Of a stretch of 64,000 bases of DNA, positions 42,011 to 51,092 are shown piece by piece. The translations under genes and the position numbers were made by a program. A model generated the notes under the pieces. That model had not been told where the DNA came from, ran no database searches, and saw only the letters and a program-made list of their open reading frames with translations. Where the stretch lies: contig PLWQ01000018.1 of the NCBI GenBank assembly GCA_003165595.1, forward strand, positions 1 through 64,000, in the 5' to 3' direction. This DNA is from Fibrobacterota bacterium. GTDB taxonomy: Bacteria; Fibrobacterota; Chitinivibrionia; Chitinivibrionales; FEN-1185. Position 1 is the first letter of the stretch. Every line of letters starts with the position of its first letter.

Positions 42011-42487
42011 TTAAACAACCTCTTTTTTGCGGGGCTTGCGGATGAGGGTCCACAGCAAATACGTCACAACTGCACAGTTTACGACGAGGACTGACGCGCG
42101 TGTGATGGTTACGCGTCTCACGATCTCGAACAACTCGATCGGAATAAAGAACGCAGTTTCGAACACCGTCACGTACTCGGCCCAGCGCTGTTGAAACAGC
42201 AAGCCGAGTCCTTCCACAAACAGCAAGCCTGCAAACCCGAACGTGGCCGCGCTGATTTCCCCGAGCATCCGGTTGTCAACCAAATCCAAACTTGCAAGGA
42301 TGCTCTGGATAAAATGGTTTTCCAGATCTAAGTGAAGTCTTACAACAAGGGAAGAAAACAGTTCGCTCACATCCCTGTCCAGCAGCTTGAGCGCCCCGAT
42401 GGCCAAGGCCAACAGCAACAGTCCTTTGAACAGCTTAAAGAGGGCTACGAGAAAAATACCCAGTGGACGGGCGGACTGCTTCGGCAT
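42011..42487 (-). CDS. DUF2127-family membrane protein
   Basis: 158 residues from ATG 42487; a GTG at 42496 is an alternative. FKGLLLLALAIGALKLLDRD near residue 20 and the block LGLLFQQRWAEYVTVFETAF with IPIELFEI near 110-135 are the DUF2127 hallmarks. Four membrane segments. Function unknown in the family. Close spacing to the SGNH lipoprotein gene and to the DUF4954 gene upstream suggests one transcript. Confidence 0.8.
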   Translation of the reverse strand: MPKQSARPLGIFLVALFKLFKGLLLLALAIGALKLLDRDVSELFSSLVVRLHLDLENHFIQSILASLDLVDNRMLGEISAATFGFAGLLFVEGLGLLFQQRWAEYVTVFETAFFIPIELFEIVRRVTITRASVLVVNCAVVTYLLWTLIRKPRKKEVV

Positions 42488-42519
42488 GGGGCTCACATTC
42501 GGTAGTAGAAGGTTCCTTG

Positions 42520-44415
42520 TTACAAGCGGGACAGCAGCCTCTTTACGTCGGTTTTCATTCGTTTGGTACGGTCAAACGTCTCGGTGACAAAAGAATCCGC
42601 TCGGGCCGGGACGTGCGCGGCATTGTAGTCGTCGAAAATACGCCTGCCGCGAGCGTCGTCCTTCTCCTTTGCCGCTGCCGCGCTCCGAGCAACGGTTTCC
42701 TGTATGTCAATAAATTTGCAAAGATTTTCCCGTATGCCGCGTCCGGCAAACCCCTCTTTTTTCAGGAGCGTGCGCTGGTGTTCCCACATTGTATCGGACG
42801 TTGCTTTGCGGTAGACGGATGCGGTGGTTTTGCCGGTGCAACGGCGATACAGTCCGCGCAGGCAATAGTATTCGATGAAGAAATTATATGCGGCAATACC
42901 CTTGAGCCGGTTTTGCTCGGTAAGGTAATTCTGCCCCAGGCCTTCAATAGTGCTTTCGTCGTACCAGGGCCGTGTCTCCGCTACCTGCCCAATGCGGTCG
43001 CGCGCGCGAACGATCAGGTCCATGATGTCGGGCCGCAGCGTTTCAAAAGCAAACGAAGCGCGGGTCGCTTTGTTGCGCTGCTCGAATTTTACCTCGTTCC
43101 TCAATACAGCGTATATGTTGTCGGAGAGCACCCAGGCCGGGAGCACTTCGTTCAGATACGGGCGGATGCCTTCCATCCGGGACGCCGGTGAGTTGATAAG
43201 AGAGAATGGAAACTCCAGCTTCTGCGGGCCGAGAGTAACGCCGGTGGCAACAATGGTATAGGGCGCTCCCGCGAAGTTCGCGGGATATTTTACATTTACG
43301 CCGAGCCCGAAAAACATTCCCTCGCCGCACCACAGCTCCTGGTCGGGCGCGCGCGACGTATGGTTTGACCCGACGTTCGCGCCGCTGGCGACGTTCCCCT
43401 TGCCTTCGGGCCACAACGCACCAATGAGCATGGCCTGGTGATGGAATCCGACAAACGGCCCTACGAGGCTCGCGGTTATTTCTCCTTCGGCGACATGCGT
43501 GTTTTGTCCGATGATGCTGTTTGTTATCTTTGCGTGCCGTTCGACCGCGCACCGTTCGGCAAGGACCGAATGGTCGACGATGGCCATGGAAGAAACGGAA
43601 CAGCCCCATTGCAGGGAGGAATTCTTGACAATTGCGCCGTCACCCACAAAAGCGCCGTCACGGAGAGAACAGAGCACCGTTGCATTTTCCACAAGCGTTG
43701 CCCCGTCGATGACGCAACCTGGGCTCAGAAAGGCATCCCGGACCAGCACCGCGCGTCGGACGACGCTGTCTGCGGCGACTACGCCGACGGGGAGCCTGCA
43801 TGCGGCGACGTATGCCTTAACAAAACGAGAATACTCCGCGAGGAACGCAGGTTTATCGCGCATGAAGGCGACTGCCCGGGCAACGGACATGGTGAGATCG
43901 GCATAGCCGAATATCTCTCGGCCGCCGGTTTCAATTCCAACCCGAATCTCGGTCCCGTTTCCGAATGCCGTTGCCCCGGTGCATTGGAGTGTGCCGACGG
44001 AAAACACGACGGCGCGCCTGCCGACGACGTACCGGACCACGGTTGAATTGTACACCAGGCTGTCGGTGCCGATTTCGGAATCGACAACGATACTATTGAG
44101 GATGCCGCTTGGAAGCGACAGGCCGGAGTCCACCGGCACTTTCCCGGCGCCAAATGCGCCAAGCACGCAGGTTCCGAAAAATGAGGAATGGGAAACGGTC
44201 TCCGGAACAAAACCACGTGCCACGAGCACGCTGTCCCATCTGTCGCAGCAATTGCCCTGTGCTTCGAGCACCGCGACTTCATGCTTTGACAAATGGCGCA
44301 CATGTTTGCCGAAAAGTCGGCTCGGGGAAGGCGGCGGTCGCAAGGCACGTATCGCGGCGAGGAACTCAGATGAGTCAAGCACGTGGCCAACGAGTTTCGA
44401 AAGGTCCCGGTTCAT
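42520..44415 (-). CDS. DUF4954-family protein with left-handed beta-helix
   Basis: 631 residues from ATG 44415 (GGAGG upstream). The central ~100-390 region has hexapeptide-type repeats (IVVDSEIGTDSLVYNSTVV, AFLSPGCVIDGATLVENATV, GAIVKNSSLQWGC), i.e. a left-handed beta-helix as in nucleotide-sugar pyrophosphorylases and acyltransferases. VGFHHQAMLIGALWPEGKGN and NVGSNHTSRAPDQELW near 330-365 are the strongest family blocks. The C-terminal third is helical. DUF4954 proteins occur mainly in Bacteroidota and Fibrobacter relatives; the reaction is unknown. First gene of the DUF4954-DUF2127-SGNH group. Confidence 0.82.
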   Translation of the reverse strand: MNRDLSKLVGHVLDSSEFLAAIRALRPPPSPSRLFGKHVRHLSKHEVAVLEAQGNCCDRWDSVLVARGFVPETVSHSSFFGTCVLGAFGAGKVPVDSGLSLPSGILNSIVVDSEIGTDSLVYNSTVVRYVVGRRAVVFSVGTLQCTGATAFGNGTEIRVGIETGGREIFGYADLTMSVARAVAFMRDKPAFLAEYSRFVKAYVAACRLPVGVVAADSVVRRAVLVRDAFLSPGCVIDGATLVENATVLCSLRDGAFVGDGAIVKNSSLQWGCSVSSMAIVDHSVLAERCAVERHAKITNSIIGQNTHVAEGEITASLVGPFVGFHHQAMLIGALWPEGKGNVASGANVGSNHTSRAPDQELWCGEGMFFGLGVNVKYPANFAGAPYTIVATGVTLGPQKLEFPFSLINSPASRMEGIRPYLNEVLPAWVLSDNIYAVLRNEVKFEQRNKATRASFAFETLRPDIMDLIVRARDRIGQVAETRPWYDESTIEGLGQNYLTEQNRLKGIAAYNFFIEYYCLRGLYRRCTGKTTASVYRKATSDTMWEHQRTLLKKEGFAGRGIRENLCKFIDIQETVARSAAAAKEKDDARGRRIFDDYNAAHVPARADSFVTETFDRTKRMKTDVKRLLSRL

Positions 44416-44716
44416 CTGCCTCCGCTCGGTCAAATCGCACAACAACACTTAAGGGGACCTCCAAATATTCAAGAACGCGTTTTGTCATTGCGAACGAAGT
44501 GAATCACCACGACCAGGACTGCATACAGCGCTACAGGAGTAGCCGCAAAGCGAATCTCGCGTTTTTGAAGAAAATTACGGGTGGTTGCCGCGTCGCTTCG
44601 CTCCTCGCAATGACATTAGGGCAATATCTAGAGGTTCCCTTAATTGTATTGAAATTATCACAATCCATGCGGAAATGCAAGCATGAGCTTGTGTAAAGCG
44701 GTGTACGGGGAGGAGG
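44416..44716. other. Intergenic stretch with repeat RB and a long inverted repeat
   Basis: GTCATTGCGAACGAAGTGAA (from 44484) and TCGCTTCGCTCCTCGCAATG (44594-44613) form imperfect terminal inverted repeats around a segment that includes repeat RB at 44505-44554. This resembles a small non-autonomous mobile element. No gene is supported. Confidence 0.5.
44484..44615 (+). repeat. MITE-like element with CATTGCGA ends, carrying RB
   Basis: TCATTGCGA (44483-44491) is the exact reverse complement of TCGCAATGA (44605-44613), with further pairing inside (CGAAGTGA/TCGCTTCG). Interior 44505-44554 matches the reverse strand of 7296-7346. Confidence 0.55.
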
Positions 44717-46141
44717 TTACAGGAGTGACAGGTGGTATGAACGCGAGGTGTGCTCACCCGTAAGGTGAAGATAATACCAGCCGTGGCCCGCTGTCGCTCC
44801 GGAGGACGAGCGGCCCGACCACGAGAATCGCCTGCCCGCACTTTGGCGCAGGGTGCACACCAGCCTGCCGTCCGGCAGGCAAATCGTGGCACCAAGAATC
44901 GGTTCCGACGAAGGAAACGAAAACCGCAACAGCCGGCCGGTTGCGATACCGCCTTCTATGGCAAGCTCGCACGTTTCTTTGCCGGGCCATGCACCAGCGA
45001 AAAGATCATTTTGGATGCCGGTAATAGGAACCTCGACCCATCCGCGCCCCGCATTCTTGTCGGGCGTGAGATCGGTGAGATTCTGACGGTCGGTGTCCGA
45101 ATAGCCGAAGTAGGTGATAAATTGATTGAGCAAGGTGTCCGGATGCGTGGTGCATTTCATGATGTCGATGCGTATTTTGCGCGTTGTCAAGTAATCAACG
45201 GCCGGGCCGAACGTGCCCATCACCAGGTAGTACAGGGCGGTGTTCGGTATGGCGCTCCAGTCGCCGACGTTGGAAGACCACAGGGAATCGAGGATGCATA
45301 GCTGTTGCCTGCACGGCACACCCGCGGCGGGCACGCCGATGATGGCGTCACTTTTGTTAATCTCGAAAAGTTGGGTGAGATTTTGGGGACAGTTTTGGCC
45401 GGTGGGCAGCGAACGGTTGATTGTTCCCACGTGGTTCTTCATCGTCATGGTAAGGCCAACCCAGGTTGCGATGTGCGGCTTGTTGGTCCCGATATTTACC
45501 AGAATATCCGCGTTTTGGATGATGGAGGTGCAGTTGAGCGTTTCGCCCATCACCACGACGGGAAAAGTGCTTGCGCCATTGCTCACCACAACATCGGCGG
45601 GCAGAAGCGTGCCCCGGAAGCCATTGTAGTCTCCCATGGCATCATCAGTGGTGTCGTAAATGGTGATATTCGAAAAAGGGACTCCGAAACCATTGAGCAC
45701 ATTGCATATCTTGTTGATGATTGCCGCACGCGGATGCATGCTGCCCGCGTCGTTCACTTTGATTGCCGCTATCACGTTTGCCCACGTTTTTGCATCCGGT
45801 TTGCGCAGGATGGTTGACCAGGCTGTCTGAGCATCGGTTGTCTGGGCCAGAGCGCATGCCATGGCGTCCATGGTGTCGGATACTTTTGCGGCATCAACCA
45901 CAGCGTTCTGCGAAACTGTGTCCCATTTGAGCGGCGAAGAAGTCTCTATGGCCGGATTGCGGCACGCAACAACGCGCAGATTGTCTATTGAAGGATTTAT
46001 CTGCATGCCCGCCACAAAGCCCGAGGCACTGCCAAACACGTTTCGCACGCCGGCTGATGCCGCTGCAAGACCTGCTGCCGCGAGGGTGGAAGTTTTAAGG
46101 AAGTGACGCCTGCCGGAATCTGGGGAGCGGTTATTTTTCAT
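44717..46141 (-). CDS. Tat-exported DUF362-type protein with FlgD-like C-terminus
   Basis: 474 residues from ATG 46141. A twin-arginine signal (SGRRHFLKTSTLAAAGLAAA, residues ~9-28) points to export of a folded protein. The central domain resembles DUF362: ADILVNIGTNKPH near 195 and VGLTMTMKNHVGTINRSL near 210 match the ILxNxxKxKxH...TGxxKN pattern. The last ~80 residues (SWSGRSSSGATAGHGWYYLH) look like a FlgD-like Ig domain often used as a secretion or attachment tail. Role unknown; DUF362 proteins may be iron-sulfur or regulatory proteins. No strong ribosome site. Confidence 0.7.
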   Translation of the reverse strand: MKNNRSPDSGRRHFLKTSTLAAAGLAAASAGVRNVFGSASGFVAGMQINPSIDNLRVVACRNPAIETSSPLKWDTVSQNAVVDAAKVSDTMDAMACALAQTTDAQTAWSTILRKPDAKTWANVIAAIKVNDAGSMHPRAAIINKICNVLNGFGVPFSNITIYDTTDDAMGDYNGFRGTLLPADVVVSNGASTFPVVVMGETLNCTSIIQNADILVNIGTNKPHIATWVGLTMTMKNHVGTINRSLPTGQNCPQNLTQLFEINKSDAIIGVPAAGVPCRQQLCILDSLWSSNVGDWSAIPNTALYYLVMGTFGPAVDYLTTRKIRIDIMKCTTHPDTLLNQFITYFGYSDTDRQNLTDLTPDKNAGRGWVEVPITGIQNDLFAGAWPGKETCELAIEGGIATGRLLRFSFPSSEPILGATICLPDGRLVCTLRQSAGRRFSWSGRSSSGATAGHGWYYLHLTGEHTSRSYHLSLL

Positions 46142-46305
46142 ATCTGGTAATATACCACTTTTGGGTTCGATGAGGAGGCGAAAAAATTCCACGTTTCGCA
46201 GATCCTCTTGCAAAAATGGGAATTGCCGCCTGTCCTCTGCCTTGCCGGAAGTCCTGGCTATCCTTCACATAGAACGACCCTGCGCGAGTCCTTTTGGCAA
46301 GGTTC

Positions 46306-46333
46306 TTGCGAATAAAAGGACAATTGTTATAGA
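46306..46333 (+). promoter_or_regulatory. Possible promoter of the superoxide dismutase gene
   Basis: TTGCGA (46306-46311), 16 bases, TATAGA (46328-46333). A moderate match in a 294-base gap that shows nothing else clear. Confidence 0.3.
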
Positions 46334-46435
46334 TTTGCTTGCGTCACAGTTTTGTAGGAGCGTCCAATACGCCCGATCGTCCCGGCGACAGGGCCGGGCA
46401 GACCCATTCACCAGCAGGAACCCCAAGGAGACCCC

Positions 46436-47011
46436 ATGGAACACAAACTGCCCGAACTGCCTTTTGCGAAGACTGCGCTTGTCCCTCACATCTCCCAGGA
46501 GACGCTTGAGTACCATCACGGCAAGCACCATAACGCCTACGTCAATAATCTCAACAAGCTCATCAAGGGCACCGAATTCGAATCGATGACCCTCGAACAG
46601 ATCTGCGCAAAAGCGAGCGGCCCAATTTTCAACAATGCGGCTCAGCATTGGAACCACTCGTTCTACTGGCAGTGCATGGCCCCCAGCTCGCTCCAGCCGT
46701 CCGGGGCGCTCGCCGATGCGATCGCAAGAGACTTCAAGTCGCCCGAAGGAATGCGCGACATGTTCTTTTCGTCGGCCGTTGGGAATTTCGGGTCCGGTTG
46801 GACGTGGCTGGTAAAGGGCGGGGACAGGTTGTCAATTGTCAATACCAGCAACGCCGCCATGCCTCAGAAAGACGGCAAGACCCCCCTGCTGGTATGCGAC
46901 GTGTGGGAACACGCATACTACATCGACTATCGCAACAACCGGCAGGCCTATCTCGAAGCGTTCTGGAAGATCGTCAATTGGAAATTTGCGGAGAAGAATT
47001 TCGAGGGGTAG
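46436..47011 (+). CDS. sodB: Superoxide dismutase, iron type
   Basis: 191 residues, AAGGAG upstream. Metal ligands fit His in EYHHGKHHNAYVNNL near 27, His in AAQHWNHSFYW near 74, and Asp/His in VCDVWEHAYYIDYRNNR near 155-159. FNNAAQHWNHSFYW with Gln69-type position favours iron over manganese. It converts superoxide to O2 and H2O2 in the cytoplasm. Presence fits an anaerobe with oxygen-sensitive hydrogenases. Monocistronic; an R4 repeat copy follows the stop. Confidence 0.95.
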   Translation: MEHKLPELPFAKTALVPHISQETLEYHHGKHHNAYVNNLNKLIKGTEFESMTLEQICAKASGPIFNNAAQHWNHSFYWQCMAPSSLQPSGALADAIARDFKSPEGMRDMFFSSAVGNFGSGWTWLVKGGDRLSIVNTSNAAMPQKDGKTPLLVCDVWEHAYYIDYRNNRQAYLEAFWKIVNWKFAEKNFEG

Positions 47012-47035
47012 CACGTTCGAATAATTGGATAGGAG

Positions 47036-47172
47036 CTGGGCGTTCCCCGGCCGGAGGCCGGGTCGGTCTCCCTTCGGGCTCGGCTATTCGCCTCGTTGCC
47101 GCCTGCCACGATGGCGCTTTGCGCCGTGGTCAGGCGGCAATGCGCTCCAGCGCACCCTCTGGTCCACCTAAC
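47036..47172 (-). repeat. Dispersed repeat R4, full copy in inverse orientation
   Basis: Reads CTGGGCG, GGGTCGGTCTCCCT, GGGCTCGGCTATTCGCCTCG, GCGCTCCAGCGCACCCTC and TGGTCCACCT in order: the reverse complement of the blocks at 26080-26232. Confidence 0.65.
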
Positions 47173-47296
47173 GCAAAAATCAAGAGAAAACATCGCGTTC
47201 TTTCCGGCAGGACGCATCAGTAGGGAACAGGAGTCCGGCAGTTTCCATGGGGTCGCGTCTGCTCTCGCAAATTCCTCGGCAAATGTTTTTCAACTG

Positions 47297-48322
47297 TCAA
47301 CTTTGAACTTTTAACTTTGAACTTTCCCATTCCTTCTTCAGCCATTCCATTGTCCTCTTGAACGCCTCTTCCTTCGACACTATGGGATGATACCCGAAAT
47401 CCCTCGTTGCCTTGGCATGCGAGAATGTATGGTCGATACAGGTCTGGACAACCGCGAAACGGTTGAAATTGGATTTCGGGCTCACAAGTTCGGACAGTGC
47501 AGCAAGCGGATAGGCCAGCGAATAGGGGATGCGGAGCCTTGCCGGCGGGAATCCGAGTTCGACCAAAAACGGTGCCATGAAGTCGAACAGGTTCTCGGGG
47601 TCGTGATCCGTTACGAAATAGGTCTGGCCCGCCACACGCGATCCGGGCTGCAGGTGTTCGGCTGCCAGCACATGCGCATGCGCAACGTTTTCCGAGTACA
47701 CATGCGAGAATTTTGCGGACCCGCTTCCGAGGCGAATATTGAGCCCGCCGCGCGCCGCCTTGATGATGTTGGGTACGTGATACTTGTCCCGAGCCCCGTA
47801 CATGCCGGCTGGCCGCAGCACGCACACAGCGAGGTTCGGGCCGTTTGCCGACAGCATCATTTTTTCCGCCGCTATTTTTGTGCGGGAGTAAGGGTCTTTG
47901 GGCACAGCAGCGGGGTAGGGAAGCGATTCGTCTCCGTCAACTACGGGCCTGGCGCCGTCGACCACCACGTCCATGGTGCTTGTAAACACGAGCTTCGCAA
48001 CACCGAGGCTTTGGCACGCCGCCACAACATTGCGGTTGCCGTCCACGTTTACTTCGTCGTATATGCATGCCGGCAGCGCCGGGTCCCACACTGCGGCAGC
48101 GGTCTGAAAAACGGTGGTGGCGCCCAAGCATGCCGCCAGAACGGTTTGCGGGTGGCGGATGTCGCCCACGATAGCCTCGACCCGGCTGTCGTCCAGCACC
48201 TTTATGTCAAGAATCCGTACGCGTTTGCCTTTTTGAAGGAGCTGTGAAACGATCTCGTAACCGAGCATCCCTGCGCCGCCGATGACGAGGTTGATATCCT
48301 TATCGTTGGACTGTTCGTTCAT
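47297..48322 (-). CDS. NAD-dependent epimerase / 3-beta-hydroxysteroid-dehydrogenase-like protein
   Basis: 341 residues, GGAG upstream. Extended SDR: VIGGAGMLGYEIVSQLLQKG near residue 12, GDIRH near 53, and active-site YSRTKIAAEKM near 148 with Thr/Ser at FTSTMD near 113. VLRPAGMYGARD near 170 is typical of the 3-beta-HSD/epimerase group. It probably acts on a nucleotide sugar, sterol-like or isoprenoid-type substrate; cannot be narrowed. The last residues (SSKLKVQS) come from a micro-repeat, as in the GNAT gene. Confidence 0.85.
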   Translation of the reverse strand: MNEQSNDKDINLVIGGAGMLGYEIVSQLLQKGKRVRILDIKVLDDSRVEAIVGDIRHPQTVLAACLGATTVFQTAAAVWDPALPACIYDEVNVDGNRNVVAACQSLGVAKLVFTSTMDVVVDGARPVVDGDESLPYPAAVPKDPYSRTKIAAEKMMLSANGPNLAVCVLRPAGMYGARDKYHVPNIIKAARGGLNIRLGSGSAKFSHVYSENVAHAHVLAAEHLQPGSRVAGQTYFVTDHDPENLFDFMAPFLVELGFPPARLRIPYSLAYPLAALSELVSPKSNFNRFAVVQTCIDHTFSHAKATRDFGYHPIVSKEEAFKRTMEWLKKEWESSKLKVQS

Positions 48323-48480
48323 CAGTGCTCCAGATTCAAAAAGTAATAAAGTGACAGAGTGACAAAGTTACGAAGTAAAAAGGAATGCATTCTTTTCAAC
48401 TTCTCAACCATTCAACCTTTCTTCTTGGCGTTCTTTGCGTGCTTCGACGAACTCAGCGCAGGCCCTTTGCGGTGAACTGC

Positions 48481-48735
48481 TTATTCCACAGTAATCGCTT
48501 CTTTCGGACATATTTTAACGCACTTGTTGCACCGCGTGCACAATGATGCCCAGAGCGGCGTGATCCTCCACTGCTGCGGATCACACGGATCCTTTTCCTC
48601 TGCGCCGAATGTCTGGTGCAGGGTGAAAACGGCCGGTCCGCATGCTCGCATACACGCGCCGCATGCACGCGGATCGACTTCGTTGCCGTCGCCGCATATC
48701 GAATAGTCGATGGTTATCCTGGTTCGCCTTGCCAT
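48481..48735 (-). CDS. Small ferredoxin-like iron-sulfur protein
   Basis: 84 residues. The second half has a [4Fe-4S] motif CTRCNKCVKICP near 66-77 and the first half CGACMRACG near 25-33, so two clusters or one plus a metal site are possible. It starts four bases after the next gene ends, so the two are one operon. An electron carrier or a small subunit of the larger iron-sulfur protein upstream (inference). Confidence 0.78.
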   Translation of the reverse strand: MARRTRITIDYSICGDGNEVDPRACGACMRACGPAVFTLHQTFGAEEKDPCDPQQWRITPLWASLCTRCNKCVKICPKEAITVE

Positions 48736-48739
48736 TGCG

Positions 48740-49609
48740 TCAATACTTCTCCGCGATCTGCGGAACCTCGTCGCGCGACCTCAGGTACAGGGCTCCGGGG
48801 GCGCAGGCATGCCGGCAGGTGCCGCATCCGTAGCATTTGTCGTAGTCGACAGTCACCGTTTTCCTCGCACCCGTCTTGTGGAGTGCCCCGAACTGGCATA
48901 TGTCCTCGCAGGAGCCGCAGCCGGTGCACACGTCCGGACGCACGTCGGCTACATACTCCGCTTTGTAAATAGATTTGATGCCAAAATCCAGCCGCGGTCT
49001 TATGCCCGCGCACTCTGGGGTCGCGCAGGAGCAGAGATTGTTGATATATGGGAACGGCCCAAACCAGATGGTCCCGATATACCCTTTGTTATTGAAAGCG
49101 GCAAACCGCTGGATGGCCTCTTTCCGGGTCAGGAAGAATTTGTCCTTTGCGGGAATAAACCGCGGAAGCTTCGAAATGATATCGGACATTACGCCGAAAT
49201 TGATGCAGCATGCTTCCTGGATGCCGCGGCTCATGTAGCGGCACATGCAGTTCTTTTCGATGATGGGTTCGGCCGCGCAGGTTTCGAGTATCGCTATCGC
49301 GTCCTCCAACGGGACAACCTGGCCGATGTGGCCTTCGGCGCGGAATGGGTTGCGCGGCGGCCTGGTGCTGTGAAGCATGCCCTCAGCCATGCGCTTGAGG
49401 AGACGACCGATAAGAGGCATTCTTATCTTGTAGTCGAATCCCACGGGGTTGAACCCGTTGACTTTTCGTACGGGTACCTGCTCGAAATTCTTGTATTGCT
49501 CAAGCAGGTAGTCGCGGAGGTTGTATTTCTCGGCGATCTCGTCCGCGTAGTGCGCGGCGTTCAAATACCATTTGCCGCCGTCGCCGTGTTTGGCGCAGAG
49601 GTCACACAT
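48740..49609 (-). CDS. 4Fe-4S ferredoxin-type protein with extra cysteine motifs
   Basis: 289 residues from ATG 49609. It starts with CDLCAKHGDGGKWY. A long middle region has NCMCRYMSRGIQEACCINFG near 120 and CSCATPECAG near 195. The C-terminal third has two [4Fe-4S] motifs, CTGCGSCEDICQ near 230 and CYGCGTCRHACA near 260. No flavin or catalytic motif was recognised. Similar multi-cluster proteins with a small partner are known in anaerobes without a defined substrate. Co-transcribed with the small ferredoxin gene. Confidence 0.75.
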   Translation of the reverse strand: MCDLCAKHGDGGKWYLNAAHYADEIAEKYNLRDYLLEQYKNFEQVPVRKVNGFNPVGFDYKIRMPLIGRLLKRMAEGMLHSTRPPRNPFRAEGHIGQVVPLEDAIAILETCAAEPIIEKNCMCRYMSRGIQEACCINFGVMSDIISKLPRFIPAKDKFFLTRKEAIQRFAAFNNKGYIGTIWFGPFPYINNLCSCATPECAGIRPRLDFGIKSIYKAEYVADVRPDVCTGCGSCEDICQFGALHKTGARKTVTVDYDKCYGCGTCRHACAPGALYLRSRDEVPQIAEKY

Positions 49610-49775
49610 GGATTGATTCCCGATTTCTATAGACGGCGATTGAACATTTACGACATTTACAAGATAAAATAGGCACGCGTCCAAGGGTAAAAAAAACCGC
49701 AAGAACCAAGTGAAAAACGTATATTATGAACTGGCCATTTGTTGAAATTTCTGTCAACCGAAACGAGGGGGGAAC

Positions 49776-50783
49776 ATGAATGTCCGTAGTTGTGTCGGGA
49801 AAACGATGATTGCCTTGTGCGTGGCCGTGTGTGGAATTGGTTTTGGCGGAGCCGTGAGCGCGGCGGATACGGTTCAGGTGAATATCAGGTCTTTACTCAA
49901 CGCCCGCTCCGTAACCACCTTTTCAAACGGGAAGCTCTATACATGGACAATGGGTATTGACGGTGGAGGAGGCGGCGACGGATACGGTACGCACTCCGCG
50001 GCTCTGCATCTTACGCCGTCCTATACCGGGCACACCCTGCCGGACAGTGCGTTGTACCCTGCAAATTCCAACCATCCAAAAATGATTTTGAATTTTTCCA
50101 ATTCCGACAGCGCCAGCTTCCAGACTCACTATATCAAAGGAACGGATTCCGTCACGATTCACGTGCCGCAGGGAAACTACTCGGGTGTCTACCTTGCCTT
50201 AATGAGTGCGGAAGGATCGACAGCAATCAAGGTTGTACTCAACTATTCGGACGGTCCGGCGACTTCCACCTTTACGCTAAATGATTATAATCAACCTCTC
50301 GCTACAGGTGTTTTCCATGTCGACTCCAATATGCAAAAGTGGAGCACTACAAATGTTCCTGTTGACAACGCATTTCACAACCTCGACGGTTTTTGCGTCA
50401 CGACGAATTCAGCAAAGACTCTTGACAGCGTCAAGCTTGTAAAACAGACGGCGGGAAGCTACGTCACCCTCTGGGGCGTCACCGGCGTTGGCAGCAACAT
50501 AACCACATCCGCATCGCAGCGGGCCCCCAAAGCCTCATTTGATGTGGTTCACCTTTTCAACAGCCGCGACGGCAGGGTTCAATTCTCAAATGTTAAGACG
50601 GGCGCGGAACTGTCGGTGTACTCATTGAGCGGTGAGAGGGTAGCCCGCATCGCAAGTGTCCGTCAAGGCACACTCACGCTGGGCAATCACAACGCCGACG
50701 CCACCGTTTGCCCCGGCGTGTACATCTGCGAACTTCGGCAGGGGCAGGAGATCCAGCGGGTGCAGGCGATTATCGGAAGGTAG
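49776..50783 (+). CDS. Secreted protein with C-terminal sorting-type domain (different body)
   Basis: 335 residues; GAGGGGGG six bases before the ATG. Signal peptide (MIALCVAVCGIGFGG, cleavage near VSAADT). The body is Ser/Thr/Asn-rich and beta-like, with no recognised enzyme motif. The last ~75 residues (GAELSVYSLSGERVARIASV, CPGVYICELRQGQ) resemble a type IX-like sorting domain, but unlike the REGLYILRA tail at 1490-3654. Two palindromic repeats and a terminator follow the stop. Confidence 0.7.
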   Translation: MNVRSCVGKTMIALCVAVCGIGFGGAVSAADTVQVNIRSLLNARSVTTFSNGKLYTWTMGIDGGGGGDGYGTHSAALHLTPSYTGHTLPDSALYPANSNHPKMILNFSNSDSASFQTHYIKGTDSVTIHVPQGNYSGVYLALMSAEGSTAIKVVLNYSDGPATSTFTLNDYNQPLATGVFHVDSNMQKWSTTNVPVDNAFHNLDGFCVTTNSAKTLDSVKLVKQTAGSYVTLWGVTGVGSNITTSASQRAPKASFDVVHLFNSRDGRVQFSNVKTGAELSVYSLSGERVARIASVRQGTLTLGNHNADATVCPGVYICELRQGQEIQRVQAIIGR

Positions 50784-50796
50784 GGGATGCCCCCTA

Positions 50797-50856
50797 ACCC
50801 CCTGTGGAGGAACCGGAAGGTTGTTTCCGTAGCACTCCCTTCGGGAGATGGAGGGG
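50797..50856 (+). repeat. REP-like palindromic repeat, copy 1
   Basis: Shares ACCCCCTGTGG, CGGAAG, TTGT..CCGTAGC, CTCCC and GATGGAGGGG with 50938-50994. Confidence 0.6.
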
Positions 50857-50887
50857 ACAGCGAAGCACGAAACGCAGCGCAAATGTC

Positions 50888-50916
50888 AAGGCCCTCGGAT
50901 CATCGAGGGCCTTTCT
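50888..50916 (+). terminator. Strong terminator between two genes on opposite strands
   Basis: AAGGCCCTCG (50888-50897) and CGAGGGCCTT (50904-50913) pair perfectly around GATCAT, followed by T-rich sequence. It serves the secreted-protein gene and, read the other way, could also serve the TPR gene. Confidence 0.8.
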
Positions 50917-50937
50917 TGTTGCCGGCAGCCGCCTGAC

Positions 50938-50994
50938 CCCCTGTGGTAGGCACGGAAGCTTGTCACCGTAGCGCTCCCGGGTGATGGAGGGGCG
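50938..50994 (+). repeat. REP-like palindromic repeat, copy 2
   Basis: See copy 1; same orientation, 82 bases further on. Together with the terminator these fill the 309-base gap 50784-51092. Confidence 0.6.
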
Positions 50995-51092
50995 TACGGC
51001 GCGCGAAAATAGCGTCATTTCCTCTGCGTTTCCCCGGGAATCAATACTCGCCGCCGCTGCCGGCCTGTACGCTGGCTGCTCCGTGCGCGGAG

